NCBI GenBank assembly: GCA_025738555.1
Contig: JAOVFP010000002.1
Coordinates: 7,750,001 to 7,814,000 of the forward strand
Direction: 5' to 3'
DNA from: Cyathus striatus
Taxonomy: Eukaryota > Basidiomycota > Agaricomycetes > Agaricales > Nidulariaceae
DNA length: 64,000 nucleotides
Each line of letters begins with the position of its first letter. Within the stretch, counting starts at the first letter, position 1. The notes under the pieces are model-generated. The model had not been told where the DNA came from. It did no database searches and saw nothing but the letters and a program-made list of their open reading frames with translations. Positions 12,889-25,035 of this stretch are shown here, piece by piece. Both the position numbers and the translations under genes were made by a program.

Positions 12889-14992
12889 TTGCACTGCTCC
12901 ACAAGATCAGGTGGACTTCAGGTAGAGTCCAGGTAAAATCCTGGACTCCAGGTGGACTTCAGTGGACTTCAGGTGGACTTCAAGTGGACTCTACTGGACT
13001 CCAGCTGGACTCTACCTGGACTCTACTGTACTAAGTAGTTTAGACATTACCTGGGGTTTATGTGGACTCCAGCTGGACTTTACCTGGACTCTACCTAGAC
13101 TCTACCTGTACTAAGTAGTTGAGACATTACCTGGGGTTTACCTGGACTCTACCTGGACTCTACCTGTACTAAGTAGTTGAGACATTACCTGGAGTTTATC
13201 TGGACTCCAGCTGGACTCTACCTAGACTCTACCTGTACTAAGTAGTTGAGACATTACCTGAAGTTTACCTGCACTCCAGCTGGACTATACCTGGACTCTA
13301 CCTGGACTCTACCTGAACTCTACCTGTATTAAGTAGTTGAAACATTACCTGGAGTTCACCTGGACTCTACCTGAACTCCACTGAACTCAAGTGCCTAAGC
13401 TGTACCTAAACTCTATTATTACAGTTGTAACATGTTTCCTACAGTTATCAAACCATGTGTGAAAGTGTGATGTGTTGGAAAATATTTGAAAAGTGTGACA
13501 TGTGTGACAAGTGTGGGAAAAAGTGTGACATGTTGGAAAATGCTGAAAAAGCGTAGATATGATATGTCACACTTTTTTCCCACGCTTGTCACACATGTCA
13601 CACTTTTTCAGCATTTTCCAACATGTCACACTTTTCAAACATGTTACAACTGTAACAATAGAGTCTAGGTACAGCTTAGGCACTTGAGTTCAGTGGAGTC
13701 CAGGTAGAGTCCAGGTGAACTCCAGGTAATGTTTCAACAACTACTTAGTACAGGTAGAGTTCAGGTAGAGTCCAGGTAGAGTCCAGCTGGAGTTCAGGTG
13801 AACTCCAGGTAATATCTCAACTACTTAGTACAGGTAGAGTTCAAGTAGAGTCCAGGTAGAGTCCAGGTATAGTCCAGGTAAACCTCAGGTAATGTCTCAA
13901 CTACTTAGTACAGGTATGTTAGATATTCTGGGTTGCACAGCTTCCTTGACAGCTGTCACTTGTCACCTGTCATACTTGATAGATCTGTGATTGACAGATA
14001 CTTGATTGACAGATTTGTGATTGACAGATTGACAGCTGTCAGTTACCTTAGTTACAGGACTTTGGTTGGACTTTAGTAGATTTACTCAGTATATAAACAC
14101 TCTGTAACTTGGTAGTTGTTAACAAGTTTCCTCCCCATCTTGTGTCTGTGTCTGTGTTTGTGTCTGAGTCTTTGCTCCACTATCACCCTCTTTGCTCTTC
14201 ATTATCCTCTATTCTCTCTCCATCCACCCCCTCTATTCTTGTTACTTCTGACAAGGTAGAGTCTAGGTAGAGTCCAGGTAGGGTCCAGCTGGAGTCCAGA
14301 TAAACCCCAGGTAATATCTCAACTACTTAGAACAGGTAGAGTCCAGGTAGAGTCTAGGTAGAGTCCAGCTGGAGTCCAGATAAACCCCAGGTAATGTCTC
14401 AACTACTTAGAACAGGTAGAGTCTAGGTAGAGCCCAGGTAGAGTCCAGCTGGAGTCCAGGTAAACCCCAGGTAATGTCTCAACTACTTAGAACAGGTAGA
14501 GTCTAGGTAGAGTCCAGGTAGAGTCCAGCTGGAGTCCACATAAACCCCAGGTAATGTCTCAACTACTTAGTACAGGTAGAGTCTAGATAGAGTCCAGCTG
14601 GAGTCCAGGTAAATCCCAGGTAATGTCTCAACTACTTAGGACAGGTAAAGTCTAGGTAGAGTCCAGGTGAACCCCAGGTAATGTTTAAGCTACTTTGTAC
14701 AGTAGAGTCCAGGTTGAGTCCAGCTGGAGTCCAGGTGAACTCCAGGTAGAGTCTATCTGAAGCCCAGTTAACTAAGTCCAGTGGACTCCAGGTGTATTCC
14801 AGTTATTTCTGGACTCTACCTGAACTTTACCTGGAGTCCAGCTGGAGTCTATCTAAATCCTACAATTTTTCTATATAAAGTTCAGGTAGGGTCCAGGTAG
14901 AGTCCAGTAAAGTCCAGGTGGATTTCAGGTGGACTTCAGGTGGAATACCTGGACTCCAGGTGGACTCCACCTGATTCCGTGGAGCAGTGTAA
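12889..14992. mobile_element. Foldback element of inverted tandem repeats
   Basis: The ends are inverted repeats: left TTGCACTGCTCCAC then ATCAGGTGGA; right the reverse complement with few changes. TA flanks both sides (12887-12888, 14993-14994). The body is a giant palindrome centred near 13550. The left arm reads CTGGACTCTACCTGGACT units punctuated by CTGTACTAAGTAGTTGAGAC. The right arm is the reverse complement (GTCTCAACTACTTAGTACAG and AGGTAGAGTCC). The centre pairs GTGTGACAAGTGTGGGAAAA with its complement. The right arm is longer and carries a solo LTR. There is no coding capacity. It terminates the copia RT reading frame. Confidence 0.8.
13917..14253. repeat. Solo LTR, copy 1 (family TGTTAGATATTC)
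   Basis: A 337 bp sequence begins TGTTAGATATTCTGGG and ends GTTACTTCTGACA, flanked by perfect 5-bp duplications AGGTA (13912-13916 and 14254-14258). It contains TATAAA-like TATATAAACACTCTG and a GTGTCTGTGTCTGTGTTTG run. Two other copies occur at 15391 and 53811. TG...CA ends, a 5-bp duplication and no internal region identify a solo LTR. It lies in the right arm of the foldback element, so it is younger than that element. Confidence 0.9.
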
Positions 14993-15390
14993 TAACCTCT
15001 CCATAAGCAATGCTGTCATCAATAACCAACATAATACAGTCATATTGAGGATGACTGTAATAGAGATCTTTGCAATGTAAAATACTTCAGGACACAGTTC
15101 AGTCCTCTTTGGAAATATAATTGACATCAAGCTCAAAGAATTGCTGAATCTATAATGTTTAGGTCAACATTAGAATATAATATTTAATTGAAGTGTCACT
15201 ACTTATACTTTTCAAGGTCTTTATGCTTGCCCCCCCATTTCATTCAGACTCCAGATGGACTCTGTAAATTCCACAAACTATCCAGACAGACTCCAGTTGG
15301 ACTCATTTTGGCTGCAAGTCCAGCCAATTTGTTCAAATCTGGTCCTGTTCCAGTCCACCTGAAGTCTGCCTGGAGTCTGCCAGGAATTCT
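14993..15390. other. Flank with degenerate CTGGACTCC words
   Basis: No gene recognised. From 15245 the text again contains CCAGNTGGACTC words like the foldback arms, so this may be a decayed relative into which solo LTR copy 2 inserted. Confidence 0.4.
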
Positions 15391-15707
15391 TGTTAGATAT
15401 TCTGGGTTGCACAGCTTCTTTGACAGCTGTCACTTGTCACCTGTCATACTTGACAGTTCTGTGATTGACAGATCCTTGATTGACAGATGTGTGATTGACA
15501 GATTGACAGCTGTCTGTTACCTTAGTTACATGGACCTTGGTTGAACTTTGGTAAATAGCCTCAGTATACATACACTCTGTAACTTGGTAGTTAGAAACAA
15601 GTTTCCTCCCCATTTTGTGTCTGTGTCTGTGTTTGTGTCTGAGTCTTACTCTCTCATCATCCTCATCTCTCTCAACCACCCCTTTTCTATTCTTGTTACT
15701 TCTGACA
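15391..15707. repeat. Solo LTR, copy 2
   Basis: 317 bp, same family as at 13917 (TGTTAGATATTCTGGG ... CTTCTGACA), with perfect 5-bp duplications ATTCT at 15386-15390 and 15708-15712. Confidence 0.9.
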
Positions 15708-15895
15708 ATTCTTTCATTAGCTGGAGTTCGGCAAGTTTAGCAGGAATTCTAGTGGACTAAATCCATTCAGAACTCACCTGGACTCCAGTTGGAACTAGAC
15801 AGACATGGACTCTTCATTAGCCACTATTAGTATTACTAGCTTTTATTAGTATTAGCTACCTTTTATTAATTTATAGTAAAAATATGCAATGAGCA

Positions 15896-15950
15896 GGAAT
15901 TGAACCTAGATCAAACAGACAAGTCACATAAATGTGATACCAATACACCA
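15896..15950 (-). repeat. tRNA-like SINE head (A and B boxes)
   Basis: On the minus strand an A-box-like TGGTGTATTGG (15940-15950) is followed 33 nt later by a B-box GGTTCAATTCC (15896-15906). These are the internal RNA polymerase III promoter elements of tRNA genes, with tRNA-like spacing. The flanking 7-mers (GACCCTT and GCTCATT) do not form an acceptor stem, so it is not a working tRNA. I read it as a tRNA-derived SINE or tRNA pseudogene. A second such unit lies at 23618-23679. Confidence 0.6.
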
Positions 15951-16029
15951 AAGGGTCATATATTCCATAGAGACAATATGCTAGATAATCACCATATATT
16001 TCACTTTCCTAAAATGGTATGTTATTTTT

Positions 16030-17820
16030 CCCACCTTGTTCTTTCTTTCTCTCCCATGTCAACATGTCAAGCTCATGTTGTCACCTCAAACCCCCTTCCC
16101 ACATTATTGCCTTCTCATGCTCATATCATTGCCTCATGCTCTCTCCCACATCATTGCCCCAAGCCCCCTTCACATGTTGGTGCCTCAAGACTCCTTCATA
16201 TGTTGTCACCTTAGAATCTCTTTCCATGTTGTTGCCCCATGCCCACCTCCCATGTTGTCACTCAAATCGACTGAAGTACAAGATCAATAGCATAGCAAGA
16301 TTGATAACATAGGGTATAGGTGCTGTGGTGCAAACAGTTGCATGTGGGTGAGCACATACAAAACTACAGGTATGTATTTCCCCCTCCTTTCTCTCTCTTC
16401 CCTTCTCACTACACAAAAATGGGTGCAGTTTATAGGCATGTCTCTCATCATCCCCCTCCCCTCCTCATCCTCATCTTGCAAGTGACAAGGATGAGCACTC
16501 TTTGCACTTGCACTGCCACCTCGTCTGGCAAGTGATGAGCATGTGCCCCCACCTCATCTTGCAAGTGATGAGTGTTCATCCCCTGTCCTTCCCTTCCCCA
16601 CCTCATCTGGCAAGCGATGAATGTGCATGCATTCATGTGCACATCCCCCTCCTCTCCACCCCAAGTGTCCTCCATCCCCCCGTCGTTCTCCCCCACCTTG
16701 TCTGGCTAGTGAGGAGTGTGTGTGCATCCCCACACATGTCCCCCTCCTCTTCACCTTATACATCCTCTGCCCTCCCATTGTCCTCTCCCTGTATGTCCCC
16801 TTCCTCTTCCCCTCCTCCCATGTCCTCCATCCCCCTGTTGTCCTGTCTCCCACCTTGTCTGGCAAGTAATGAGTGTGTGTGCATCCCTGTGCATGTCAGA
16901 GCAGCCATCCCCTCTCTTTGCCTGGCTCTTGTCTTGCAAATGACGAGCTTGCTGTCCCCCCCTACTCCTTTGCCTCTTCATCTTGCAAGTGATGAGGAGG
17001 AGCTCTGCACTTTGTCTTGCAAATGACAAATGTGCATTCCCCCTCATCTTGCAAATGATGAGGACAAGCATATTGTTCCCCCCCCTCATCCTCATCCTCA
17101 TCTTGCAAGTGATGAGGATGAGCATATTGTCCCCCCCCTCGTCCTTGTCCTCATCTTGCAAGTGACAAGGATGAGCATATTGTCCCCCCTCCTCATTCTC
17201 ATTCTTATCTTGCAAGTGATGAAGATGAGTGCTTGTCCCCCCTCCTCCTTGTTCCCTCTTCTTCTTGTCCCCTCTCCTCCTTGTCCCCCCTCCTCCTTGT
17301 CCCCTCTCTCCTTGTCCCTCCCCCTCCTCCTCATCTTGTAAGTGATGAGGACAAGTGCCTGTCCACCCCTCATCCTCATCCTTATCTTGCAAGTGATGTG
17401 GACAAGCACTTGTTCCCCCTCCTCTTCATCCCCCCTCCTTGTCCCCCCCTCTTCCCCTTCCTCCTTGTCTCACAAGTGACAAGGATGAGCATTCATTCCC
17501 CTCCCCTCTACTCCTCTGCCTCTGCCTTGTACATGTGTCCCCCTCCTCTTCACCACTCCTTCCCCTCCTCATCTCACAACTGACAAGTGCCAGTCCCCCT
17601 CCCTCCTCCCATGCCTCATCTTGCAAGTGACAAGGACAAGTGCACTGTCCCCCCCTCCTCTGCTGTCTCCTCATCTAGCAAATAATGAGTGTGGTCCTAC
17701 TGTCCTTTCCCCTTGCCTCCTCCTCCTCCTTGTTTCCATCATCTCTGTTGTCCCCTTTCCCCCCCTATCACACTGTCCCTCCCCCCCCTTCTCCCTTTGT
17801 CTTCATGCATGCTGTCAATA
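16030..17820. repeat. Pyrimidine-rich minisatellite
   Basis: The plus strand is C/T-rich and contains dozens of variable copies of a unit around CTCATCTTGCAAGTGATGAG, with CCCCCTCCTC spacers of changing length. ORFs in all frames here are low-complexity artefacts. It begins about 80 bp beyond a tRNA-like head, the same arrangement as at 23.6-24.9 kb. Confidence 0.8.
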
Positions 17821-20096
17821 GGCCAAAGTAGATGGAAAGCTGTGTCTCCTTAAAATAGTTAGATAGTAATGTTGTATAGCCAATGACATATAATATATAT
17901 TTAGTTATGTTCAATGTAGCCTATAAAAGGCTGTATATTTTTAATTTTTTGATCATGAGAAATTGCTGTGCATCTTCAGACTTCTAAGATTTTGGTTTAC
18001 ATCAACCCCCTCTCCTTCTCAACCACCACTACTATCTTGCTATCTCAAAGCATTTAAAACATCTATACACAATGGCTCCTCATCATTCCACTTGCTCTGC
18101 TACAACTCAGGCTTCTAGTATTACTTCTACTGAGTCTGCTTCTCTGTCAGTTGCTACACATGAAACTCACAGTGAGTCTCACAAGTGTGGTACTTCTGCT
18201 GCTGATCTTACAGCCCAACCACCAACAAAGAAGCAGGCCACAACCAACAAACCTATTACAGATAATGAGGAGAGTGAAAATGTGCAGGAAAAACAGAGTA
18301 AAAAAGTTGTAAAAGCCAAGAAAGCCAAAAAAACTCCGTATAGTCTCATAACTTTCTTTCACTGCCTTGCTAATATTTTTTAGAAAAACTTCGGAAAAGA
18401 AAAGAGCTGAGGATGCTGCTGCAGATGAAGAAGGTGTACCTGACCTTACTGCATATGTATTACATATATTTATACAATATTTATGTACTAATAATACTTA
18501 GTGCCAAAAGGGTGCTAGAGGAAAGCAGCCTTCCTGTTGCCTCCAAAGTGGGGTCCATCTGATGTACCTCAACTGGCAGCTCTTGTTTTTACTGTTACTC
18601 ATAAGTGCCATTCAGACATGAAAAAAGGTAAAAAAATATTCATTTATATGTATAAAATGTGTATCTAAACATTTATATCTTCTACAGTTGAAGAAGAACA
18701 TGAATCAGATGGATATGATACCAATAATGAAAGTGAAAATAAAGGTTTGAATTGATAGCTTACACATATATTTACTAATACAAGTTATATTTCAGAAAAT
18801 ACTGAAGGTTCAACTGATGGATCAAATAGAGGTCATGGAAATGAATCAGAACACAGTGATAGTAGGTGATATTAGCTTTCAAGTCTGACAAAAGTATACA
18901 GAAGATCACACCAGTAAGAATAAAGGTAAGAAAAATTCAGTAATATTATAACTGTATTACTGTATTTAAGATCTTGAAAGGGAGTGATATCAGCATCATA
19001 TCTTCCAAGTCCAACAGCAATCGTACAGAAGACAGGACTAGTAAAGATAAACATATGGATTTTCAGTAATATTTGTATTTATACTGACTCAATATTTGCA
19101 GAGCTAGATATTATCATGAATAGTCCACCAGTTAGTCCACCTCATACCACCAGTAAGCCAGGTACAGTTGACACTGGATATTACCAATATTAGTCCCAAA
19201 GGTTCTTCAAGGAGTGAAGGTAAACCTATAATTTGTATAAATATATATGTACTAACTCTAAGTAGGTAGCATTCTCAGAGGAAATGCACTTGGGAATCAC
19301 CCAAATGCTGCTGACTTTCACAGTGCTGCCAAAAGCACTACTGTTGGTTCAGTTAAGGAGTGAGTATGGTTGTATATGTCTAATGCAGATCCAAGTACTG
19401 TTATGGTACCTGGAGTTGCTTCATTTACATTGAAGCATAATCTTATGGCAACCATTGGGCCTGTCTTGAAGAAACTCAAAGACAGAGCTAAATGGATAAA
19501 GAGAAATCAAGTTCAAAGAAGCACAAGTAAGTATATTGAACTTGAATTGTAATAGTTTACAATATGATTTTTCAGTTGGATGGTAACCTTTGAGATATAT
19601 CTGTGGTGCTTAACCTGTATATGGGCTATATTCATGCCAGAAATCACTCAACATATTTTATTCTGGTTATTATTAATTTGGCTATTTCAATGGCTTCCAA
19701 GTGCAATACTAGTTCTATTTATTTTTATTCAACCAGTACTTGCAGCAGGAGAACAATCATTTCCTGACATTACATTTGATGTGTTCAGTAAATTTATTCT
19801 GTCAAATTTTGGTTCCAACATCACACTCTCTACCACATTGGTTATATTGTTCTCTATGATTGATAATGTTGATTTGTTGAGTCTTCATGCAAGACAGCAG
19901 AATGCAAAGTTAACAGGAGAAAAAAATGTTGATGCAACTGCATGAATTAGATTACTGACTAGAGCTATTCAGGAAAAAATTGGCATGGACTCAGATGATC
20001 TCTTTGAAGATTATGAAATTAATGAACACACAACTCGAACAGGCAGATCCATTTTGTTAGGCACTAAATTAAATGAAATGGCAAGACTTCTGAAGT

Positions 20097-20572
20097 TGTT
20101 ATGTTTTTTCTTTCTATTTACATATGTTTTCTTTCAAAACCATTGACTTGATTGGTATTGTCTTTGATACCAAACATAAAACTGTTACTTACACAATTGT
20201 TATTTCATCTTGACTCATCCTGAGTTACTTTACTATATCTAGTTGCACTTTCTTTCATCTTACTGTGCTGCAGCAATACACAGTCGATGTGCAGCATCAT
20301 GACTTATTTGGTAATATCCTTACTTATTATTAGTATGAGCACATTTGTATTTAAACAGTAGTAACTTGGGCTACAGAGCTCAAGCTTCAGCTTAAATTGA
20401 ATTGGCTTTACTTGATTCATTCACTTTGCTCATACTTAAGTTCAAATAACTTAAGAGCTTGTGAATCAAGACTACTTGATTTCAATACTGGTTTACTTGT
20501 TCTCTGAACTTGTGAATCATGTGATTATTGGACTTGTACAATAAACATCCCAATCAGAACTTTATTGTAACA
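20097..20572 (+). repeat. 5' LTR of the gypsy element
   Basis: 476 bp, TGTTATGTTTTTTC...GTAACA, preceded by GAAGT. It has AT-rich promoter-like text and a late AATAAA-like ATAAAC near the 3' end. It pairs with 32774-33249. Confidence 0.95.
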
Positions 20573-20637
20573 AAAGCTGAAGCTTGCCAACTGCTTGCAC
20601 TACTCAGTGCAGCACCCCAACACATCAAACCGACACT

Positions 20638-22026
20638 ATGACAACCCCTGGGAAGTTTAAAGCACCCAAGAGTTCTGACAAAGAAGACAACAGGAAACTG
20701 AAATCACCAGGACTAGAGTGGACCATGTCACAAACAAAAGGAGGAAGTTTTAACCTATTTGCATCTATCACTAGTTCAAGTAAACCCATTGGGAAATGAA
20801 TAGCAGATACTTTGACTTCAAGACCCACACTATTAAACAGACCACAGATTGTCACACCCAAACACTTCTTCTCAGAAGAAAGAACTCTGATGCAAAGGAA
20901 CCCTACCACAGAAGGAAAAGAACAAATCCCCATAACCCCACTAGTATGACAACTAGTCAAGTTCCTAAAAGAGAACCAACCAACACCAAGACCAGACACC
21001 CCTGGGACAGAAGAATACACGACAGCAGACGAAGGAGTACTCCCTTTCTTTCCCACCTCACCATCAGAAATATCAGAACATCAATCAGATGTTAGCATGT
21101 CTAGCCAAGAAACACCCAAAGTCAACAACAAAGAATTGAGGTTAAACCCTTCATCCATCTTTGAAGGAGACAAGAAGAAATCCAAGAAATGGCTCCAAGA
21201 TGTTGAATCTTATTTTCTTATAAATGACAAAATCTATGATACAGATGCCAAGAAAATAATGTATGCTATGTCATACATTGGAGGAGGAATCACTGGGAAC
21301 TGGAAGGAGAAAAAACAGAATGAAATGTTCAAAACTGACACTCCCACCCCAGGGACTTGGATAGCCTTTAAAGAAGACTTCAAGAAGAACTTTGATCCCA
21401 TTGATAAAAAAGATGAAGCCTTCCATAAACTCCAAAACTTGACTCAAGGGAAGGGAACAGCCAATGAATATATTACAGAATTCGAAATACTCATCAGCCA
21501 CATTGATGGCCTTGATGACTATACAAAGATGGATCTCTTCAAAGCAGGACTCAACAAACTGCTTCTCAGGAGTATCCATACACAGAAAGAAATCCCTGAC
21601 ACCATAGCCAAATGGCAAGATGATGCCAGGAAGTTTGACCAAAATTATAGACAGATACAGCAGTATGACAAAACCAGATGAAGGGGATACTTTGCACCTA
21701 GACCCAAGACAATGACTTGAGACCCAAATGCTATGAATGTCGATTACATCAGTCATAACAGACTAGATGCAAAAACCAGAGAAGAATATATGAAAGCAGG
21801 AAAATGTTTCATATGCACAACACAAGGCCACATGGCCAACAAATGCCCAAACTGAAACAGGGGAGAAATGACTCCCTGCACTAACACCACCAGGAACAAT
21901 AATCCTTTTATTAAGAAAATGACAGGAGCTGAATTGGTCGAAGAAATGTGACTTAGGGTTGCCGAACTCTCTGGAGCTGAACAAACCAACTTTTTTGATG
22001 GACTCAATAAGATGGGTTTTCAATAA
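20638..22026 (+). pseudogene. Gypsy gag protein
   Basis: The frame starts at ATG 20638 and ends at TAA 22024-22026. A longest uninterrupted piece (21097-21681) contains the retrotransposon gag core: WLQDVESYFLIN, GNWKEKK, WIAFKEDFKKNFDP, LTQGKGTANEYITEFE and DLFKAGLNKLLLRSI. It is followed by the zinc knuckle CFICTTQGHMANKC (C-x2-C-x4-H-x4-C) that binds RNA. The six in-frame stops are all TGA (for example at 20797 and after YDKTR at 21679). It ends in DGLNKMGFQ-stop, directly after a GGGTTTT slippery heptamer from which pro-pol continues in the -1 frame. Confidence 0.9.
22014..22020 (+). promoter_or_regulatory. Putative -1 ribosomal frameshift site, GGGTTTT
   Basis: The heptamer is read G GGT TTT in the gag frame and fits X-XXY-YYZ. 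One codon (CAA) later the gag frame stops at TAA. Stepping back one base here enters the frame that reads SIRRTINLTVGPPIL and, across the TA-flanked insertion, LSNVIIADV and the protease. The gag frame and pro-pol frame differ by exactly -1 at this point. No downstream pseudoknot was evaluated; the native downstream sequence is interrupted after 45 bp. Confidence 0.7.
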
Positions 22027-22551
22027 GGAGGACTATTAATCTCACTGTAGGACCTCCTATTCTACATGTGGCTGGATTAAGTAGGGAACATTATGTAATT
22101 CTAGGCTCATATTTTTTCTTCATCTGTGCAAAGAATACTTGAATTTCAATAAGTTCCTTGTTTTATTTCACACAAAAAAATATCAATAGCTAAAGTTAAA
22201 GTTGTATAGAGTATATATATTGAATTTTAAACAAATTTATCCTGTGAGACATCTTAGAATAGTGTGCATACTTTCAGCTATGACTTCTACATGCTTACTG
22301 TCAATCTCAAGTTCCACAAAGTTTCTAGTGGCCAGTCCAGTGGTCAAATTTTTATCATTTAATACAGGAGGACGTTCTGTAGAGTCTCTAGCTAATTTAA
22401 ATGTATTTCAGTCTGATTCTATATAGCTTAACTCTTATAAAGATTGTGAATATGATGATATTTGTGCATTTTGAGAGGGAAATGCTACAAAATTGGAGGT
22501 CGTGACACTTAGCCACATGTTTCAACTGACTATCAGAAAGTCAGTTGAGAG

Positions 22552-23502
22552 CAGTAATTTACACTCCCCCAAGAGGTCTGTACGAATCTGTACAGAATCC
22601 GCACGGAATCCAAAAATTCTGTACAGATCCGTGCGGATCCGTACAGACCTGTACAGACCTGTATAGATACCATACAGAATTTATATAGTAGCTATTATTA
22701 TTATTAGAGGTGATTATTCTATATGGATTCCATACATATTCTGCATGGATTCTGTGTGGATTTATGCATTGCTGCCTTGTCACACATGTCAAGTGTAACC
22801 CTAGGTGAAAAGTGTCACACTATACAAAATCCATGATACACTCAATATATAGTATCATTCTCAATGCATAGTATCACACTTAATGCATAGTGTTATGCTT
22901 AATGTATAGTGTCACATTCAACACTTAGTGTCATGCTTAATGCAGAGTATCACACTCAATACTTAGTATCATGCTTAATGTATAGTGTTATATTTAATGT
23001 ATAGTGTCACACCTAATGCATAGTGTCACACTCAATGCTTAGTGTCACACTTAATGCATAGTGTCATGTTTAATGTATAGTATGACACTCAACACTTAGT
23101 GTCACACTCAACACCTAGTGTCACGCTTATAGTGTCACATTTAACATATAGTGTCACACTCAACACCTAGTATCACACTCAACACCTAGTGTCATGCTTA
23201 TAGTGTCACATTTAATGTATAATATCACACTCGACACCTGGTATCACACTCAACACCTAGTGTCATGCTTAATGCAAAGTGTCACATGCAAGGAAATAAG
23301 TATAATAAAATTCTGTACAGAATTTTCAGGTCTGTAATGCGGAATTCTGAGGAATTCTGCATAATCCGTGCAGAATTTTCGGAATCTGTGCAGAATCTGT
23401 ACAGACCCAAAAAAACCTCTGCCAAAATGAAAAAATCTGTGCAGATTCCACATGGATTCCACGTGGATCCATACAGAACACATGGCTAAGTGTAAAGAGC
23501 TC
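22552..23502 (+). mobile_element. Satellite-bearing hAT-like MITE, copy 1
   Basis: 951 bp, perfect 8-bp duplication GTTGAGAG (22544-22551 and 23503-23510). Ends: left CAGTAATTTACACTCCCCC, right GGCTAAGTGTAAAGAGCTC. Subterminal blocks are rich in CTGTACAGAATCCGCACGG-like palindromic words. The centre (about 22830-23285) is a 19-20 bp tandem array around TAGTGTCACACTCAATGCA. No coding sequence. Same family as 27519-29088 and, reversed, 61724-63223. Confidence 0.9.
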
Positions 23503-23617
23503 GTTGAGAGTCAGTTGATAGTATCATAGAGTTGATTGATATAATTTCACCTGACTATCATCTGACTATCACTTATATTTGTATAAGTTATCAGTGTAAA
23601 ATAAGATTGCATCTTAG

Positions 23618-23679
23618 CAGAATTGAACCCTCGATGTGGTCACATGATGGGCGCATATTCTGAAAGTGCCAATGGGCCA
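23618..23679 (-). repeat. tRNA-like SINE head (A and B boxes)
   Basis: On the minus strand an A-box TGGCCCATTGG (23669-23679) is followed by GCGCCCATCATGTGACCACA and the B-box-like GGTTCAATTCT ending near 23618. Spacing resembles a tRNA gene body. Like the unit at 15896 it is followed, on the plus strand, by a pyrimidine-rich minisatellite. Confidence 0.6.
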
Positions 23680-23769
23680 TCAATCATAAATAGATGATGT
23701 CATTAAATATTATGTAATGTTATTATTATTAATAAGCATGTGATTAGTCACACATATGTATGTCTTTTT

Positions 23770-25035
23770 TTGTGGAGCGACTTTTCAATTAATTTTTTAT
23801 TCCCACCCTCCATTTGCTCCCTTGCTCCCCCCACCTTCCATTTGCTCTATCATTTCCACCTTACATTCGATCCTCTTCCTCTCTTCTTTAAGCACAATCG
23901 CTCTTTTCTTATCAAGTGCAATCGCTTTTTGCTCTGTTTATTCCGGAATGCACATTGTTTGTCCCCATGATGGTGTTAAGGTGCACATTCTCTCTTTCTT
24001 CCCTCACTCTGGTGTCACTGAGTGTAATGCTCCCTTCTAGCCCCTCTCCCCCATGATGTTTTGAGTGCAATCGCTCCTCTTCCCCTCCCCCCATGCCATG
24101 TATAAGTGCAAACACTCCTCTTCCCCTCCCCCATGCCATGTATGAGTACAAACACTCCTCCTTCCCTCCCCTATGCCATGTATGAGTACAAATGCTCCAT
24201 CCTCCCTCTCCTCTGAGACATCTGAGTGCAAATGCTTAACATTCTGTCCCTCATGCCACGTCTGAGTGCAAATGCTCCCCCCTCCCTCTCCTCTGTGACG
24301 TCTGAGTGCAAATGCTCGATGTCCTCTCCCCCACACCACATATGAGCACAAACACTTGTTCCCTCCCTCCCTCCCCCTGTGATGTCTACAAGTGCAAACA
24401 CTTGTGTTTCCCTCCCCTCTTCCCTGTACCATGTCTGAGTGCAAACACTCGTTGTTTCCCTCCCCTCTCCCCTGTATCCCTCCCCATGCTGTGTCTGAGT
24501 GCAAATGCTCTTTCCTTCTCTTCCCCATGCCATATCTGAGTGCAAACACTCTCAGTTCCCCCCCCCCCCTGCAATGTCTTTGAGCACAAATGCTCATTCT
24601 TCCCCTTCCTACACTGTGTCTGAGTGCAAATGCTCTCAGTTCCCCTCCCTCTGCTATGTCTTCGAGCGCAAACACTCTTTCCTCCCCTCTCCACGCCATG
24701 TCTGAGTGCAAACACTCTTGGTTCCCATCCCCCCGCAATATCTTCAAATGCAAATGCTCCCTCCTCCCCTCCCCACATTCCCCACAATGTCTCAGCACTC
24801 ACCTCTCCCCTTCCCCACAACCTGAGTGCAATGCTCTTTCCTCCCCTTCTCCATGCTGTGCCTGAGCCTCTGTCACATCTTTGAGCACTATACCACAACA
24901 TCCCCAAGTGCAAACACTTTTCCTCTCTCATGAAATTTATTTATATCATGGTTTCTCCCATGTCAACACCCCAACGCACACAAGTATTCTCCTTACCCCT
25001 CCCTTCCAAGCCCTTCCTTCCTCTCCTCCTCTTCA
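23770..25035. repeat. Pyrimidine-rich minisatellite 2
   Basis: Variable units of about 40-60 bp built on CATGTCTGAGTGCAAACACTC alternating with CCCTCCCCTCC tracts, clearest at 24040-24900. The long minus-strand ORFs here are low-complexity (HLHSDTAWG-type) artefacts of the repeat. Confidence 0.8.

Noticed and set aside
15896..15950. Functional tRNA gene
   Set aside because: A and B boxes are present but the acceptor ends do not pair and no convincing cloverleaf forms.
16448..17820. Many overlapping 60-210 aa ORFs on both strands
   Set aside because: They follow the repeat unit of a pyrimidine minisatellite and encode low-complexity peptides.
24037..24931. Long minus-strand ORFs (up to 253 aa) with HLHSD/TAWG-type repeats
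   Set aside because: Translation of the GAGTGCAAACACTC minisatellite; the frame stays open because of composition.
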